Numbered from the stretch's first letter, positions 18,901 through 28,540 are shown. The stretch is 64,000 nucleotides of DNA from CAZVKN01 sp964627035 (GCA_964627035.1 CAZVKN010000006.1:55686-119685), one strand, 5' to 3'. Numbers and translations: made by a program. The notes: generated by a model not told the origin, from the sequence alone.

Positions 18901-20875
18901 CCTGATGGGAGATGATGACAGCAAAATTCTCTCGTATTATTTAGAGGATGAGGCACTGTTCATCATCGAGTGGAGCCGAATGCGTCATAGGATTCCGGAC
19001 GGCAACGGAGATAGAGAGACATTTCAGGTTGTGATCTATGATACTGATTCGTATCCGACTCTGACGGGCGACAATCAGTTCGCTTTCCAATACCTTGAAG
19101 TGGAAGACAGCCCTGAAGGATATGGATGGGACACACCATATGCCACCGTCGGGATTCAAGGTTTCAGTCTCGATTATTCATTACTTTATTGTTACTGGGA
19201 TGAATACACAGACGGAGCTTCACAGCTTGAGGATGAGTTAAGCATACTGTTCACACCAAACAGAAGGATTTTTGACCTGTCAGCATTAGTCGGAAGGGTG
19301 CAGGATGCAGAGACAGAGGAGCCGATGTCTGGCGTGGACATAGAAGTCAGTCTCGGTATGGGTTTTCGGGGACGGACGATGTCCACCGATGACGGCAGTT
19401 TTATCATTGATGACCTGATCGCAGGCGAGTATGAATTGGCTGCCGCGTTTGAGGGATACAATCCATATGCCGAGCAGATACTTGTTGAACCGGGTGATAC
19501 CGCCCGTACAATTGTTGAGATGCTGCATCCTGAGTTTGCACTGTCAACCGATTCAGTAAATGTGTCGCTGATTTATGAGTCGGAAGAGCTTCATAATGAA
19601 GTAGTGACAGTTACCAATTCCGGTAACGGACCGCTGAGCTTTATATCGAGATTGAGAATAATCCCACCCGAACAGGAACGAGACGAGCCGTGGGACAACT
19701 TGCTGGATATTGACCTGACAGAAGCGACAGGTGATGACAGGATAACGGCAGCTGTATGGGTTGGGGATCAATTGTGGGTAGCAGGTGGAAATCGAGGACA
19801 GCATCCGCCGATGTTTTACTTCTTCGACAGAAACGGAAACTATCTTGAACGGTCACCTCAGCCATACGACCACCGATGGGGAATGCGAGGTATGACATTT
19901 GACGGTGAGTTTGTGTGGGGCTACGGTGATATCGGTCTGATGAAACTTGACCAGGAGTTAAACGTAATCGCTTCTTTCGACGCGCCGCATAATAACGGAC
20001 GCGGGATTGCATGGGATCCGGAATCTGAAACGCTGTTCTTGTCCGGAATATCCGGTGAAAACGCTGACAGAATCTTTCAGGTGGATCTTGAAGGAAACAC
20101 GATCTCAGATTTCAATCATGAATACGCTGTTTACGGATTAGCGTGGTTTGCTGATGACCAAAATGGACTGCCTCTGTACATGACAGCCAACGGCTGGGAC
20201 GGAGACAATCGTACCATTAATATCATTCGATCTGATATTGAAGGGCAGAGCGAGGAAGTTGCCCAGATCCAGCAAGGAGGAGATGACCGGGGTGGCGGCT
20301 GTGACATCTCAGGTAACTGGAGACCGGAGTTGTGGAGTTTTATAGCGACTGTGAACAGTCCGGACGGCGACAGACTCAAAATCTATGAATTAGGATCGAG
20401 AGCAAGTTGGGTGAGGATTGACACAACCTCCGCAGAACTTGATGCGGAGAGTGAGTTGGACATGACTCTGACATTTAACCCATTTGAGTTGGAGATTGGC
20501 ACTTACGATGCAGTTCTCGAATTTCAACACAATGCAGCTGGTGGGGCAGATGCTCTTCCGATCAGGCTAATTATAGAGGAAGAGGGGGGGATTGAGGAGC
20601 CGGATCATCCACTCACTTTCACGGTATCTGACTGCTTTCCCAATCCGTTTAATTCGGTTACTTCGCTTTCATTCTATCTGCCTGAAGCGAGATACGTGGA
20701 TCTGTCGCTCTATGATCTCAGCGGCAGATTGGTTCAGCAGATTAAAAGTGAATCTTACAAATTGGGCGGTCATTCTATAAATGTTGATCTGCAGCACTTG
20801 CCGTCAACTGTTTATTTATTAAGATTAACTGCCGGTGAAGATATATCCTATCAGAAACTGGTCTTGATTCGGTAG
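15989..20875 (+). CDS. secreted gingipain (C25)-like protein with T9SS sorting domain, probable pseudo-peptidase
   Basis: A 1628-residue exported protein. Order of parts: signal peptide (about 1-23), C25 propeptide-like region, C25-like fold (about 190-530) ending with the family's NLMGDPGTKLW, CARDB/Ig-like domains (to about 860), a beta-sandwich module starting GYICYDSEDRDFEF (about 867-1090), a carboxypeptidase regulatory-like domain (about 1094-1180), a beta-propeller-like stretch, and a C-terminal sorting domain (about 1545-1628) with NPFNSVTSLSF. In active C25 peptidases the His lies in a Gly-His-Gly motif and the Cys in an Ala-Cys motif. Here the corresponding places read RSMSGW (about 390) and VSANSGRYW (about 416), so both appear lost. 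The tail is expected to route it through type IX secretion to the cell surface. It is strongly acidic. A paralogue follows at 20976. Confidence 0.85.
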   Translation: MDINRIFLSVILTILFCISSIRASESFTTANMNAEIEVSSSDESGIEFNVQFSDEVISSVSNDINTYGIDATADISNRYSVTKMIKLPDYGNPVVARVQTERGDVLHPAASVQIGRPAIMRGIRVASITLLPFLFDEDHDEIAVVGNYCVRIAYESGTGIIPLQRASRPYSPEFKRFLSSVLLNPPNRDDDYPYGGSWLYLIPDADGVMEALEPLVEWRMQTGSFVQVEVAPDDRDGVKEIIQEAYDTWDIPPEYVVLVADADGDDRLPPWEDDTPVTDHPYVLLEGDDILPDAAIGRLSWNTVNELRTIAEKIVEYESDPEVGDDEWLTHAVSCAATSSSSSAILVGRWIREQMLEAGYDPVDTSFTVRDAEFAEWLQERIGEGVSLILTRSMSGWDPEDVDNLNNAPQLPLMLMVSANSGRYWRPDPDDDAYPELLLRTEHGAVGALGSGHPNNRTAYANLFAGSIIQGLLGDRILSFGWSLNRAKFELYRQYNDLADDPDDDGNEWWETHILMMNLMGDPGTKLWLGRPTSLEVDHDFNLNRGNNRLYVTVLREEDEEPIEGAVVCLYNSDGLFLAGRTDADGDFIFILPQNAMELESAQLTVTGEGLLPYLGEVVFQDADNSVGVGELLSINDGAGDGDEIMDYSETVELLFSVVNYGAEPVPSPYSVMLEDRSPYYVVVGDAVEMEAELDPGDAVEVAIEVDMDPSCPNGIELHFDVLVVDDEENRFRSGFTSVSGAPVIEVDELIFPDGRIEPGVDIDLDISLTNRGGQLLDPCDVELVSLSNMVRIDQGQGTYEELLIGERVQLADEIFQVRGSPQAIPGTSAMLELRFDSDLGWQDTIQFPIEFAPARDGDPFGPDLRGYICYDSEDRDFEFAPEFDWIELDPDFDGEGDEIDFGDMAENRDHSLVVDLPFEFTFYGEEFDQITVCTNGWLAPGSQPQYNDSRNRMLPTPLGTIGKICPFWDNLMGDDDSKILSYYLEDEALFIIEWSRMRHRIPDGNGDRETFQVVIYDTDSYPTLTGDNQFAFQYLEVEDSPEGYGWDTPYATVGIQGFSLDYSLLYCYWDEYTDGASQLEDELSILFTPNRRIFDLSALVGRVQDAETEEPMSGVDIEVSLGMGFRGRTMSTDDGSFIIDDLIAGEYELAAAFEGYNPYAEQILVEPGDTARTIVEMLHPEFALSTDSVNVSLIYESEELHNEVVTVTNSGNGPLSFISRLRIIPPEQERDEPWDNLLDIDLTEATGDDRITAAVWVGDQLWVAGGNRGQHPPMFYFFDRNGNYLERSPQPYDHRWGMRGMTFDGEFVWGYGDIGLMKLDQELNVIASFDAPHNNGRGIAWDPESETLFLSGISGENADRIFQVDLEGNTISDFNHEYAVYGLAWFADDQNGLPLYMTANGWDGDNRTINIIRSDIEGQSEEVAQIQQGGDDRGGGCDISGNWRPELWSFIATVNSPDGDRLKIYELGSRASWVRIDTTSAELDAESELDMTLTFNPFELEIGTYDAVLEFQHNAAGGADALPIRLIIEEEGGIEEPDHPLTFTVSDCFPNPFNSVTSLSFYLPEARYVDLSLYDLSGRLVQQIKSESYKLGGHSINVDLQHLPSTVYLLRLTAGEDISYQKLVLIR

Positions 20876-20975
20876 TAATAATGTGTTATATTCCTAAGAT
20901 TTTATAATTACTCTCGTATCAATATCAAAGGCGCATAACCTGCGTCATAGTTTGAAAAACCTTATTGGAGGCATC

Positions 20976-23900
20976 ATGAACAGATTACTTGGTTTGATAA
21001 CAATACTTTTCTTATCTGTGCCAACGTGGGCGCTGTGCGCTGACGATGTTATCACAGTTCAGGACAGAGGTAACAGCGGAGTTAACATCGGATGGTATCT
21101 TGAATCCGTTTCAACTCCACAGTTCGTTGCTGCGTTTGAAGATGAACAGTTTCAATGGAGCGAAGACGGTCTCGGTAATCCGTCTATAACCCGATGGGTA
21201 GCTGTCCCATCCGGCTATGACATCAAAACCCACATCAGCCACCGTGCGAGCTACAGCGTTGAATCATCGCAGTATAACAATCCAGCCGCATCTCGGGAGT
21301 TGGTGAATGTAGATGGACTCCAACTGAGCCCATCTGAAGTCGTATCTGTCGGCAGGATAGAACATCTTCGCGGCATTCGGATGGCACCGGTGACGATCTA
21401 TCCGATTCAATTGAACGAACAGAACAGTGCTGTAATTGAAAACAGGAATTTAGATGTTTCCCTCAGTTTTGTGCCGACCGCAGATCCAAATTCAACACTG
21501 CAGGCTTTCAACGACCATCCCAACAGTTCTACCGTCAAAATGATTGATCGGTTACTGCTGAATCCTCCCAGACGCGATCCCGGCGAGCCACAGGTTGAAT
21601 ACTTTGATCATATACTCATACTCCATCAAGATGATAACCTCTTCATGAACAATAACTATCGCTGGGTGGATAGTTTGGCAACCTGGAAAACACAGATCGG
21701 ATATCTTGTCACTGTTGAGGCTGTTGATACCGATACAGATCCTCGTGAGATTCGCGAATTGATAAGAGACTATTATGAATCAGAGTTTCCGATTAGCGGG
21801 GTGATCATAATTGGTGGCGAAGCCGAGAATGCACGCATTTATTTCCCAACCTGCCCTTTAAGTGATCAAATTGTAGGCGATCATTTTTACTCTCAGATGG
21901 TTCGCAGAGACCCTCAAGTAATATCTGACATAACAGTAAGTCGTTTTCAGGCACATAGCGATGCAGAACTCAGGGCGGTGATAATGAGATCCATCTGGTA
22001 TGAAAGGGATCCTTATCGTGAGAATGAAGATGACGATTGGTTCACAAGAGGTATTTACACAGCAGAGAACATCGTAGCCCCCGGAGGTCAATTTGTTCCT
22101 TCAATGATGCATCTCGGTAGATGGGTTCAGAGTCGGCTTCTTCAGATGGGATTCACGCATGTGGATACATTTTGGCAGGATAACGCTGCCTTACTTACTA
22201 GATCAGTGCTTGAGGACGGTGTCAGCATTGCAATAAGCAGAGGTTGGTTGGAAGGATGCCTGCGCGGACGGGGTAACGAACCTGTGGATACAGGACGCCG
22301 CAACCCGTTTGCTATGAACATCACCTGTCTGTCATTTGAAAAACTTGATATTTGGTGGAGAAGTAGCGATTACATACCAAACAATTTAGATGCATTAATC
22401 GGTCCGGTTGCCGGAATGGGATTTATTGAACTTACACATACAAAAACCAACACAAGCCTTGTCGGTGGTATAATCAGAGCAATGTGTTACTTTGACCTGA
22501 ATCAACCCGGTTTGATCCAAAATTTTGGGAAACTGCAACTGGCAAGTGATTATCGGCATGATCAAGCAGAATTAGTTAACATTGTTGAAATATTGGCTTC
22601 TTACCGACTGTTGGGTGATCCAACGGTAAATTGCTGGACAGGACCACCTGTTGAACTGACTGTAGATCATCCCGAAAATATCTCGGTTGATGAGACGGGT
22701 CTGACTGTCTATGTTGAATCTGAAGATGGACCGATTCCAGATGCCACTGTTTGTATATGGCAGCCGGATGGCGATGTTCATCTTGTGACATTTCCCGGAG
22801 ATGATGGTGTAGCCCGGTTTACTTTTGATGAAGGTGTGCTGGAAGAAGGTGATATGTCGTTGACAATCACACGCGCAAATACGTTCCCATATATTGACAC
22901 GATTGATGTTGAAGGCGAAGGCATCTCACTTGATGCAATAGATTACAGTTTTGATGAGACAACGCTGTTTGGAGAACAGATAGACAATGAGGATGGACTG
23001 TTTGGTAACGGTTACACAATTCCTACATCGCTAACATTAATAAACAATACAGATAACGATGTGAATGATATTGTTGTCTCTCTTACAACTGAAGATGAGT
23101 TGGTTTCATTTGAGCCTAATCAGATTGATCTTGAAAATCTTACTGCAAATGATGACGGGGTGGTCGAGTTTGATCTGGTGATAGACCGTTCAAGCAAATT
23201 CGGGCGGGTTGTCCGGGTTGATGTTGAACTGTCCTCTGGAAATTCAACCTGGAATCATGCATTTAAATTCACGACCTCCGGTCCACTGTTGAGCTACCGC
23301 GAACTGCAAATACAAGGCGGTCAATTTGCTCGCGGTAACAACCTGCTTTTCGAAATAGATGTACAGAATGATGGTGATCTACCAAGCCCGCGAATGACTG
23401 GGACTTTGATCAGCATGGAGCCGGACTATGTCACAGTCAGAGAGAACGCAAACAGTGCGATCTATCCTGTCATTGAAAGCGAAGACTTAGAGGGTCCGTC
23501 CGGCGGTCGAATACAGATTTCCATTGATGATCGCGCGCTTCCCGGAAATTATCCGTTTAGATTGGAACTGAGCGCGGTGGACGAAGATGACAGTTTTGAA
23601 GATGTAGTATATATAGAAGATCAATCAATAGAGTGGCGAGAGGTTGATCCCACCGGCCCTGACGCTTACGGCTATCTATGTTTTGATTCAGGAGACGACC
23701 GCAACTGGAGCAAAGCGCCGAACTATCAGTGGCGTGAGATTAATCCGGCAAAACCGGACTTTGACTTCGATGGTGAAAGAATTGAGGTTGAGGTTTTGCA
23801 AGGTGATCCTGACAGCTCGGTTGTCGTTGATCTGCCTTTCACCTTCCAATATTACGGAGAGGAATTTGACGAGATAGTGGTCTGTGCGAACGGATGGATT

Positions 23901-26027
23901 GCATTCGGTGCGGATCAATCCATGTTTGTTGACTTCCGAAATTGGCAGATACCGGGCAATCAGGGACCGGATGCGATGGTATGCGCTTTTTGGCAGGATC
24001 TCGACAATCTGGAAGCAGGTGACCGCGGTATCTTTGTACACCACATTGAAGAAGAAGGTGTGTTCATAATTGAGTGGTCTGAGTGGGGTATCTATAGAGG
24101 AGGAACTGACGATCTTCTGGAATTTCAGATCATACTGTTCGACGTGGACAGTTGGCCCACCGAGACAAATGACGGTGATATAAAGATACAATATAAGCAC
24201 GTTGTTGCTCGCGGCGGTGACAGCACTGACAACCAGTTCTTTACTGTAGGGATAAAGAATCTTGACGGCAGTGACGGTTTGGAGTACAGCTATTGGAACC
24301 GCTACAGCGCAGGTGCTGCAGAATTGGAAAATGAGATGGCGATTCTGTTTACTACTGAAGTAGAGCTTAGAGTCGGTTCAATCTATGGAAGGGTAGCCAC
24401 TATCGAGGATGATTCGCCACTTGAGGGTGCAAACGTTCTCGCTATGCCTGCAGGATTGGAAGCGGTTACGGATGTTGACGGTAATTACCGAATTGACGAT
24501 GTCCCTGTCGGAACAAGTGTTCTTGAAGTCAGATTGGCAGGATACAATGTGTTCCGGCAAGGTGACAATGTCATTGAGGAAGGCGGAGAAATCGAGCTGA
24601 ATGTTGCCATGACTCATCCCGTGATTCAGGCAGAAGCAGATACGATTCATGAGAGTGTTCATCTCTATGAAGAGGGTCAGAGGGAGTTTAGTGTAGGTAA
24701 CACAGGTTCCGGTGAATTGCTGTTTGAGTTGTCAACACGCTATGAAAACGGTGATCCGATAGTATATGATCAACAGCAGGGAGGAATACCGATAACACAG
24801 GTTACGGGTGACGGTGGTATCCGCGGGTGCCAGCTTGCCTGGGGTAAACTGTATATATCCGGTGGAAATCACAATCGCGATTCAACAATCACCGATACTT
24901 CTTTAACCAATTACATCTATGTATTGGAACAGGATGGGGATGGGTATCGTAGATTTGAGCAACCGTCAAGAACTACGCATGGATTCTGGGATCTCGCCTG
25001 GGATAGTAAAAATGACGTCATGTACGGAGGTGAAGAACGAAATGATGAATCATCCTGGCTCGTGGCGTTTAACAGGGGGGGAGTTGAGCTGGACAGGATT
25101 GTCGTAGGCGTGCACCGTGACGACCTGTTTCGTCCTCGTGCGTTGGCTTTTTGTCCGGATAGCGGTACAGTTTTCATGGCTGACAATGACAGTCACATCT
25201 ACGAGATTATAGTCTCCGGTGAGCGTAGAGGTGAGATAACGATACATTACTATTCTCTGCCGGGTGAGAATATAGATATCCGTGGAATGGCGTGGAACGA
25301 GCTTGATTCCGAAACTCCTCTCTACATGATGGATCTTGGTGATGAGAATATGCGTCTGATCCGCTACAATCCGTGGACTCGAAAAATGAGGATCGTCGGT
25401 GCGGTTGGTCAAGATGGGGATTTCGTTCGCGGTTTGACCTTTGGCTTTGATTGGAATGAAGGCTATCACAGCATGGCTGCAGTCGGTGGTCATGATGTCT
25501 TCCGAAATAGTGGCATCCGGATTTTCGAAGTCGGTCCTGACAGCCGATTCATAGAATACGATGCCGGACCATACACAGTTCAGCCACAGAATCAACAAAC
25601 AATTGAGCTGCTGTTCGATGCGAGCAAGTATCACGAGCCGGACCGCACATATCGTGCCGGACTTCAGATATTGCATAACAGTGCAGAAGATCCGATTGTT
25701 ATTCCACTGCAGATAACGGTTGATAATCCGATCAGCGTTGGTGAAGCAGAGGAGCTGCTGCCTTTGAAATTCGGGTTGGATCACGCATATCCGAATCCAT
25801 TCAACAGCACAACGAGAATCGGTTTCACTCTTGCCGAACCGGGAAGGGCGCAGCTTACAGTTTATGACATAGCCGGACGGGAAGTCATTCAACTGTTTGA
25901 TGAGGTTTACGAATCAGGTAAGCACTCAGTTGCGTTGAACGGTGCCGATTTTGCGGCCGGTGTCTATTTCTATCGTCTAAAGTCCGGTGGCAAATCAATC
26001 ACGCACAGGATGGTTCTCCTGAAATAA
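20976..26027 (+). CDS. second secreted gingipain (C25)-like protein with T9SS sorting domain
   Basis: A 1683-residue paralogue of the preceding gene with the same layout: signal peptide, C25-like region (LLGDPTVNCW near 544), Ig-like stretches, a GYLCFDSGDD beta-sandwich (from about 897), a carboxypeptidase regulatory-like domain (about 1135-1221), a propeller-like part and a sorting tail with YPNPFNSTTRIGF (about 1602-1683). ATG at 20976 is preferred over the in-frame TTG at 20952 because GGAG lies five bases before it. The expected Gly-His-Gly is replaced by SRGWLEGC (about 418), but a candidate cysteine survives in NITCLSF (about 447). The two paralogues have therefore lost different residues. 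About 100 bases separate them, so they may be co-expressed. The function is unknown; a surface binding or structural role is as likely as proteolysis. Confidence 0.85.
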   Translation: MNRLLGLITILFLSVPTWALCADDVITVQDRGNSGVNIGWYLESVSTPQFVAAFEDEQFQWSEDGLGNPSITRWVAVPSGYDIKTHISHRASYSVESSQYNNPAASRELVNVDGLQLSPSEVVSVGRIEHLRGIRMAPVTIYPIQLNEQNSAVIENRNLDVSLSFVPTADPNSTLQAFNDHPNSSTVKMIDRLLLNPPRRDPGEPQVEYFDHILILHQDDNLFMNNNYRWVDSLATWKTQIGYLVTVEAVDTDTDPREIRELIRDYYESEFPISGVIIIGGEAENARIYFPTCPLSDQIVGDHFYSQMVRRDPQVISDITVSRFQAHSDAELRAVIMRSIWYERDPYRENEDDDWFTRGIYTAENIVAPGGQFVPSMMHLGRWVQSRLLQMGFTHVDTFWQDNAALLTRSVLEDGVSIAISRGWLEGCLRGRGNEPVDTGRRNPFAMNITCLSFEKLDIWWRSSDYIPNNLDALIGPVAGMGFIELTHTKTNTSLVGGIIRAMCYFDLNQPGLIQNFGKLQLASDYRHDQAELVNIVEILASYRLLGDPTVNCWTGPPVELTVDHPENISVDETGLTVYVESEDGPIPDATVCIWQPDGDVHLVTFPGDDGVARFTFDEGVLEEGDMSLTITRANTFPYIDTIDVEGEGISLDAIDYSFDETTLFGEQIDNEDGLFGNGYTIPTSLTLINNTDNDVNDIVVSLTTEDELVSFEPNQIDLENLTANDDGVVEFDLVIDRSSKFGRVVRVDVELSSGNSTWNHAFKFTTSGPLLSYRELQIQGGQFARGNNLLFEIDVQNDGDLPSPRMTGTLISMEPDYVTVRENANSAIYPVIESEDLEGPSGGRIQISIDDRALPGNYPFRLELSAVDEDDSFEDVVYIEDQSIEWREVDPTGPDAYGYLCFDSGDDRNWSKAPNYQWREINPAKPDFDFDGERIEVEVLQGDPDSSVVVDLPFTFQYYGEEFDEIVVCANGWIAFGADQSMFVDFRNWQIPGNQGPDAMVCAFWQDLDNLEAGDRGIFVHHIEEEGVFIIEWSEWGIYRGGTDDLLEFQIILFDVDSWPTETNDGDIKIQYKHVVARGGDSTDNQFFTVGIKNLDGSDGLEYSYWNRYSAGAAELENEMAILFTTEVELRVGSIYGRVATIEDDSPLEGANVLAMPAGLEAVTDVDGNYRIDDVPVGTSVLEVRLAGYNVFRQGDNVIEEGGEIELNVAMTHPVIQAEADTIHESVHLYEEGQREFSVGNTGSGELLFELSTRYENGDPIVYDQQQGGIPITQVTGDGGIRGCQLAWGKLYISGGNHNRDSTITDTSLTNYIYVLEQDGDGYRRFEQPSRTTHGFWDLAWDSKNDVMYGGEERNDESSWLVAFNRGGVELDRIVVGVHRDDLFRPRALAFCPDSGTVFMADNDSHIYEIIVSGERRGEITIHYYSLPGENIDIRGMAWNELDSETPLYMMDLGDENMRLIRYNPWTRKMRIVGAVGQDGDFVRGLTFGFDWNEGYHSMAAVGGHDVFRNSGIRIFEVGPDSRFIEYDAGPYTVQPQNQQTIELLFDASKYHEPDRTYRAGLQILHNSAEDPIVIPLQITVDNPISVGEAEELLPLKFGLDHAYPNPFNSTTRIGFTLAEPGRAQLTVYDIAGREVIQLFDEVYESGKHSVALNGADFAAGVYFYRLKSGGKSITHRMVLLK

Positions 26028-26063
26028 ATCGGGAACCTTTACTCTGTCGAGAAAAACGTATTG

Positions 26064-26213
26064 TCTCACTAAATGAACTCGTTTCGTTTCCATGTTACCG
26101 GAACGTTCTAAACGGATAAAATACGTCCCACTCGTAACACCCGACGCATCCCAAATAGTCCGATGCTGATCTGCCGTTCTCCACTTATCTGGATCTGTGT
26201 GATCTCGCAACAT
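26064..26213 (-). pseudogene. remnant of a T9SS sorting-domain protein
   Basis: The reverse strand reads KWRTADQHRTIWDASG followed by VTSGTYFIRLERSGNMETKR. This aligns with the very end of the secreted protein at 26941-28491 (EHRTVWNAAGAVSGTYFVKL). Only the last 40 or so residues of the domain remain; the NPFN part and everything upstream are missing, and a stop codon lies directly upstream in frame. It is probably the 3' scar of a deleted sorting-domain gene. The surrounding 26028-26356 holds nothing else that I can support. Confidence 0.65.
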
Positions 26214-26375
26214 TCAGTTACTGAGGGATAAGATACCACGGGGAATCTAACCGTAAATCATGCGTAATACCAAACACTAAGGTGTTGTTTATATTTCTCC
26301 TCGAAAGTATTGACAAATGTTTTCATTCCAGTCAGGGGGAAAATCAAAGGAACGCAGTGAAATACAAAAAAAACT

Positions 26376-26882
26376 ATGGCTATAACAACATCAACCATAT
26401 TAATTCTGTTTCTTGCTTCATGCTCACATCAGGCTGAACAGCATAAAGAGCTAACAGTTAAATCCATTGATGAAAGTACCAACAGTGATTTGTCAACTGT
26501 AATTGGTCAGTTGCTCGAGGCTCCGGTTGACGGTTATGTATTAATCCATGAATCTGCCTTGGAACATTCATCCATTGAAAAAGCAAGAGAGGATACATCA
26601 GCACCAAAGGGATTAGTTAGATTTGAGACTCAAAGACTCGATCTCCATACACCGGCAGATGAAAAGTCAAACCAATCCTACTACCACTGGGGTTCACCAT
26701 TGGTGTTTCGACAAGTGATAGCCGACCATGGAGATGTTGTGGAGGTGAACACAATGGATCAGGACTTGCCGGAACCGTTCGACAGTACTTCACCACCCAA
26801 TCCGAGCAACCTCCCGGAGATTCAACCTGGTGTGATATATTCACTGAGTTATTCTCAAATGAACCTTTGTGTTTCAGGCTAA
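26376..26882 (+). CDS. hypothetical lipoprotein, possible start-region frameshift
   Basis: A 168-residue protein with a hydrophobic leader ending at LASC (Cys16), a good lipobox, followed by a Ser/Glu-rich mature part of unknown family. The N-terminus MAITTSTILIL lacks the usual positive charge. Nineteen bases upstream, a GTG at 26357 with AAAGGA before it would encode Val-Lys-Tyr-Lys-Lys, an ideal lipoprotein N-region. It is out of frame with the leader by one base, and a run of eight A lies between them. With seven A the two would join. This may be a sequencing or slippage indel, or the ATG may be the true start. It is flanked by sorting-domain genes, fitting an envelope role. Confidence 0.6.
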   Translation: MAITTSTILILFLASCSHQAEQHKELTVKSIDESTNSDLSTVIGQLLEAPVDGYVLIHESALEHSSIEKAREDTSAPKGLVRFETQRLDLHTPADEKSNQSYYHWGSPLVFRQVIADHGDVVEVNTMDQDLPEPFDSTSPPNPSNLPEIQPGVIYSLSYSQMNLCVSG

Positions 26883-26940
26883 AAGATATGGAAGTAATTG
26901 ACAATGAGAGTAACTAAAAGTCATATCGAGTGCGTATAAA

Positions 26941-28491
26941 TCACTTTATCAACTGAACAGCCTCAGCAACAAATTGCCCCTCAACTCCCAACTTTACAAA
27001 ATACGTTCCACTCACCGCTCCCGCCGCATTCCACACTGTCCGATGCTCACCAACAGTTCCCCATTCATCTGCTAATCTCGTGATCTCTGCTCCGTTCACG
27101 TCATACACAACCAAGGCATAACGACCCGCTCTCGGTAGAGTGTACTCAACCATGGTCTTGCTGTTGAAGGGGTTGGGGTAGGCGGACTGGATTGTGTAGG
27201 TGGTGGGGGTGTAGGGGTGACGTGGCGTCGAGGTGGACAGTGGTGTGACATCAGATAGATACAGTGCATCATCGGAAAGATAGACTAACTCTAATTGTTC
27301 ATCATCGTCATAATTGCCTACATCCACCCCGATGCAATCCATGCGAAATGCTCCTCGCTCAGTTTCAACCATTTCTACCGGATCAACAGCAACTATTCTG
27401 CCGTCAGATGTAATACAAACGATCATGTTTTCACCCTGCTCTAAATCACCCCAAGGGAAATGATGGATATTAACTTCAATGTCACTTTCATTGCCAAACG
27501 GCAAGAACATCTCGTCCTCGGTTTCCAGATTGTCAAAGGATAGTCTTGCCAAACGAGGTCTGGGAACTGTGTCAGAGTAGGCTACGTATAGATTTGGTTC
27601 ACCCTCTGCATCATCGAAAATGGCCATGCCGTACATGTCGCATCTGCCATCAGGTTCACGAAAATGATACAATTCAGTGTCAAAACTTCCCAATATCCTT
27701 GTGTTCGCAAGTTGTAGCTCACTATCAAATGTGTGAATCATACTACGCTTCACATAATCAAAAGGGTATTCACGAAGGTTGTCAATCCAATGACTGTAAA
27801 AAGAGGCAAGAATTAGATGTTCTTCCTCCCCGTCATTATAGATATGAGAGACGACAGGAAAGCCTATACGGCCGTGCCCGTAGTGTCCCCTTTCACCGTC
27901 TGAAACATTTATTGAACCAGACCGTGTGAAACCTACACCATGGGGAAACCTTTGATAATCCGTATTGCATGTAATAATCCGTTTTGATGTGTCAGGCAGC
28001 ATATCGGAAAATGTATGGATGGATCTAACCTCTCTTGTATCCGATTTAGCGTCTGGTCCTTCCATTTCGCGAAGAAAGGTTCCTCTGACAACCATATCTT
28101 CATAACCGTCACCACTGAATAAGTACACCTTACCGGTATCAGCCTCGATCTGTCCCTCCCCCTGATACCAAGACTGTACAGTAGATACAATTAATTCGGC
28201 TCCATCCTCTACACCAAAATCAATCCGACTAACTGCTGTTACGATTTCTGGAAGTTCTTCAGTCCCCAACTCCGGACTCTCCCAAGCAATATCACCCTCA
28301 CGAACGATAACAGCTTGATTTTCTAATCCTACAAGGAAATAGCTGTTACCCTCCTCCTCCCAATTAGGTCCGAGACAGGTGACAGTAGTGTCAAACTCCA
28401 CACTCCATACCTCCTCAGCCGGGAATTCAGCAAAAACGATAGCTGATCCAATCAAGGCAAGTGCTGTTGCAATGACAATTCTGATAAACAT
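26941..28491 (-). CDS. secreted beta-propeller-like protein with T9SS sorting domain
   Basis: A 516-residue exported protein. ATG at 28491 is chosen because AAGGAG lies eight bases upstream and the next residues, MFIRIVIATALALIGSAIVFA, form a clear signal peptide. A longer frame from 28533 would add 14 charged residues in front of it. The body is rich in Asp/Glu and Tyr with repeated strand patterns (YDDDEQLELVYLSDDALY, GEPNLYVAYSD) like VCBS/FG-GAP propellers, but no exact family is recognised. The tail YPNPFNSKTMVEYTLP with YFVKLGVEGQF is the type A sorting domain. It probably ends up on the cell surface or released. A broken relative of its tail lies at 26064-26213. Confidence 0.82.
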   Translation of the reverse strand: MFIRIVIATALALIGSAIVFAEFPAEEVWSVEFDTTVTCLGPNWEEEGNSYFLVGLENQAVIVREGDIAWESPELGTEELPEIVTAVSRIDFGVEDGAELIVSTVQSWYQGEGQIEADTGKVYLFSGDGYEDMVVRGTFLREMEGPDAKSDTREVRSIHTFSDMLPDTSKRIITCNTDYQRFPHGVGFTRSGSINVSDGERGHYGHGRIGFPVVSHIYNDGEEEHLILASFYSHWIDNLREYPFDYVKRSMIHTFDSELQLANTRILGSFDTELYHFREPDGRCDMYGMAIFDDAEGEPNLYVAYSDTVPRPRLARLSFDNLETEDEMFLPFGNESDIEVNIHHFPWGDLEQGENMIVCITSDGRIVAVDPVEMVETERGAFRMDCIGVDVGNYDDDEQLELVYLSDDALYLSDVTPLSTSTPRHPYTPTTYTIQSAYPNPFNSKTMVEYTLPRAGRYALVVYDVNGAEITRLADEWGTVGEHRTVWNAAGAVSGTYFVKLGVEGQFVAEAVQLIK

Positions 28492-28517
28492 GATGAACTC
28501 CTTTGAAAGTAACCGAC

Positions 28518-28540
28518 GTCGGACTTGAGACAAGTCCGAC
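28518..28540. repeat. short palindrome of the 'gtcggacttgagacaagtccgac' family
   Basis: GTCGGACTTG and CAAGTCCGAC pair around AGA, a 10-bp stem with a 3-base loop, followed by tac. It is one half of the two-hairpin repeat seen at 36647-36707 and 43402-43454. It sits directly upstream of the ribosome-binding site of the secreted-protein gene at 28491. Confidence 0.75.

Noticed and set aside
20903..20908. TATAAT before the second C25-like gene
   Set aside because: The -35 region does not resemble TTGACA, so a promoter cannot be supported.
25050..25892. Minus-strand 280-residue frame
   Set aside because: It lies wholly within the second C25-like gene in antisense; its composition looks random and it has no start signal.
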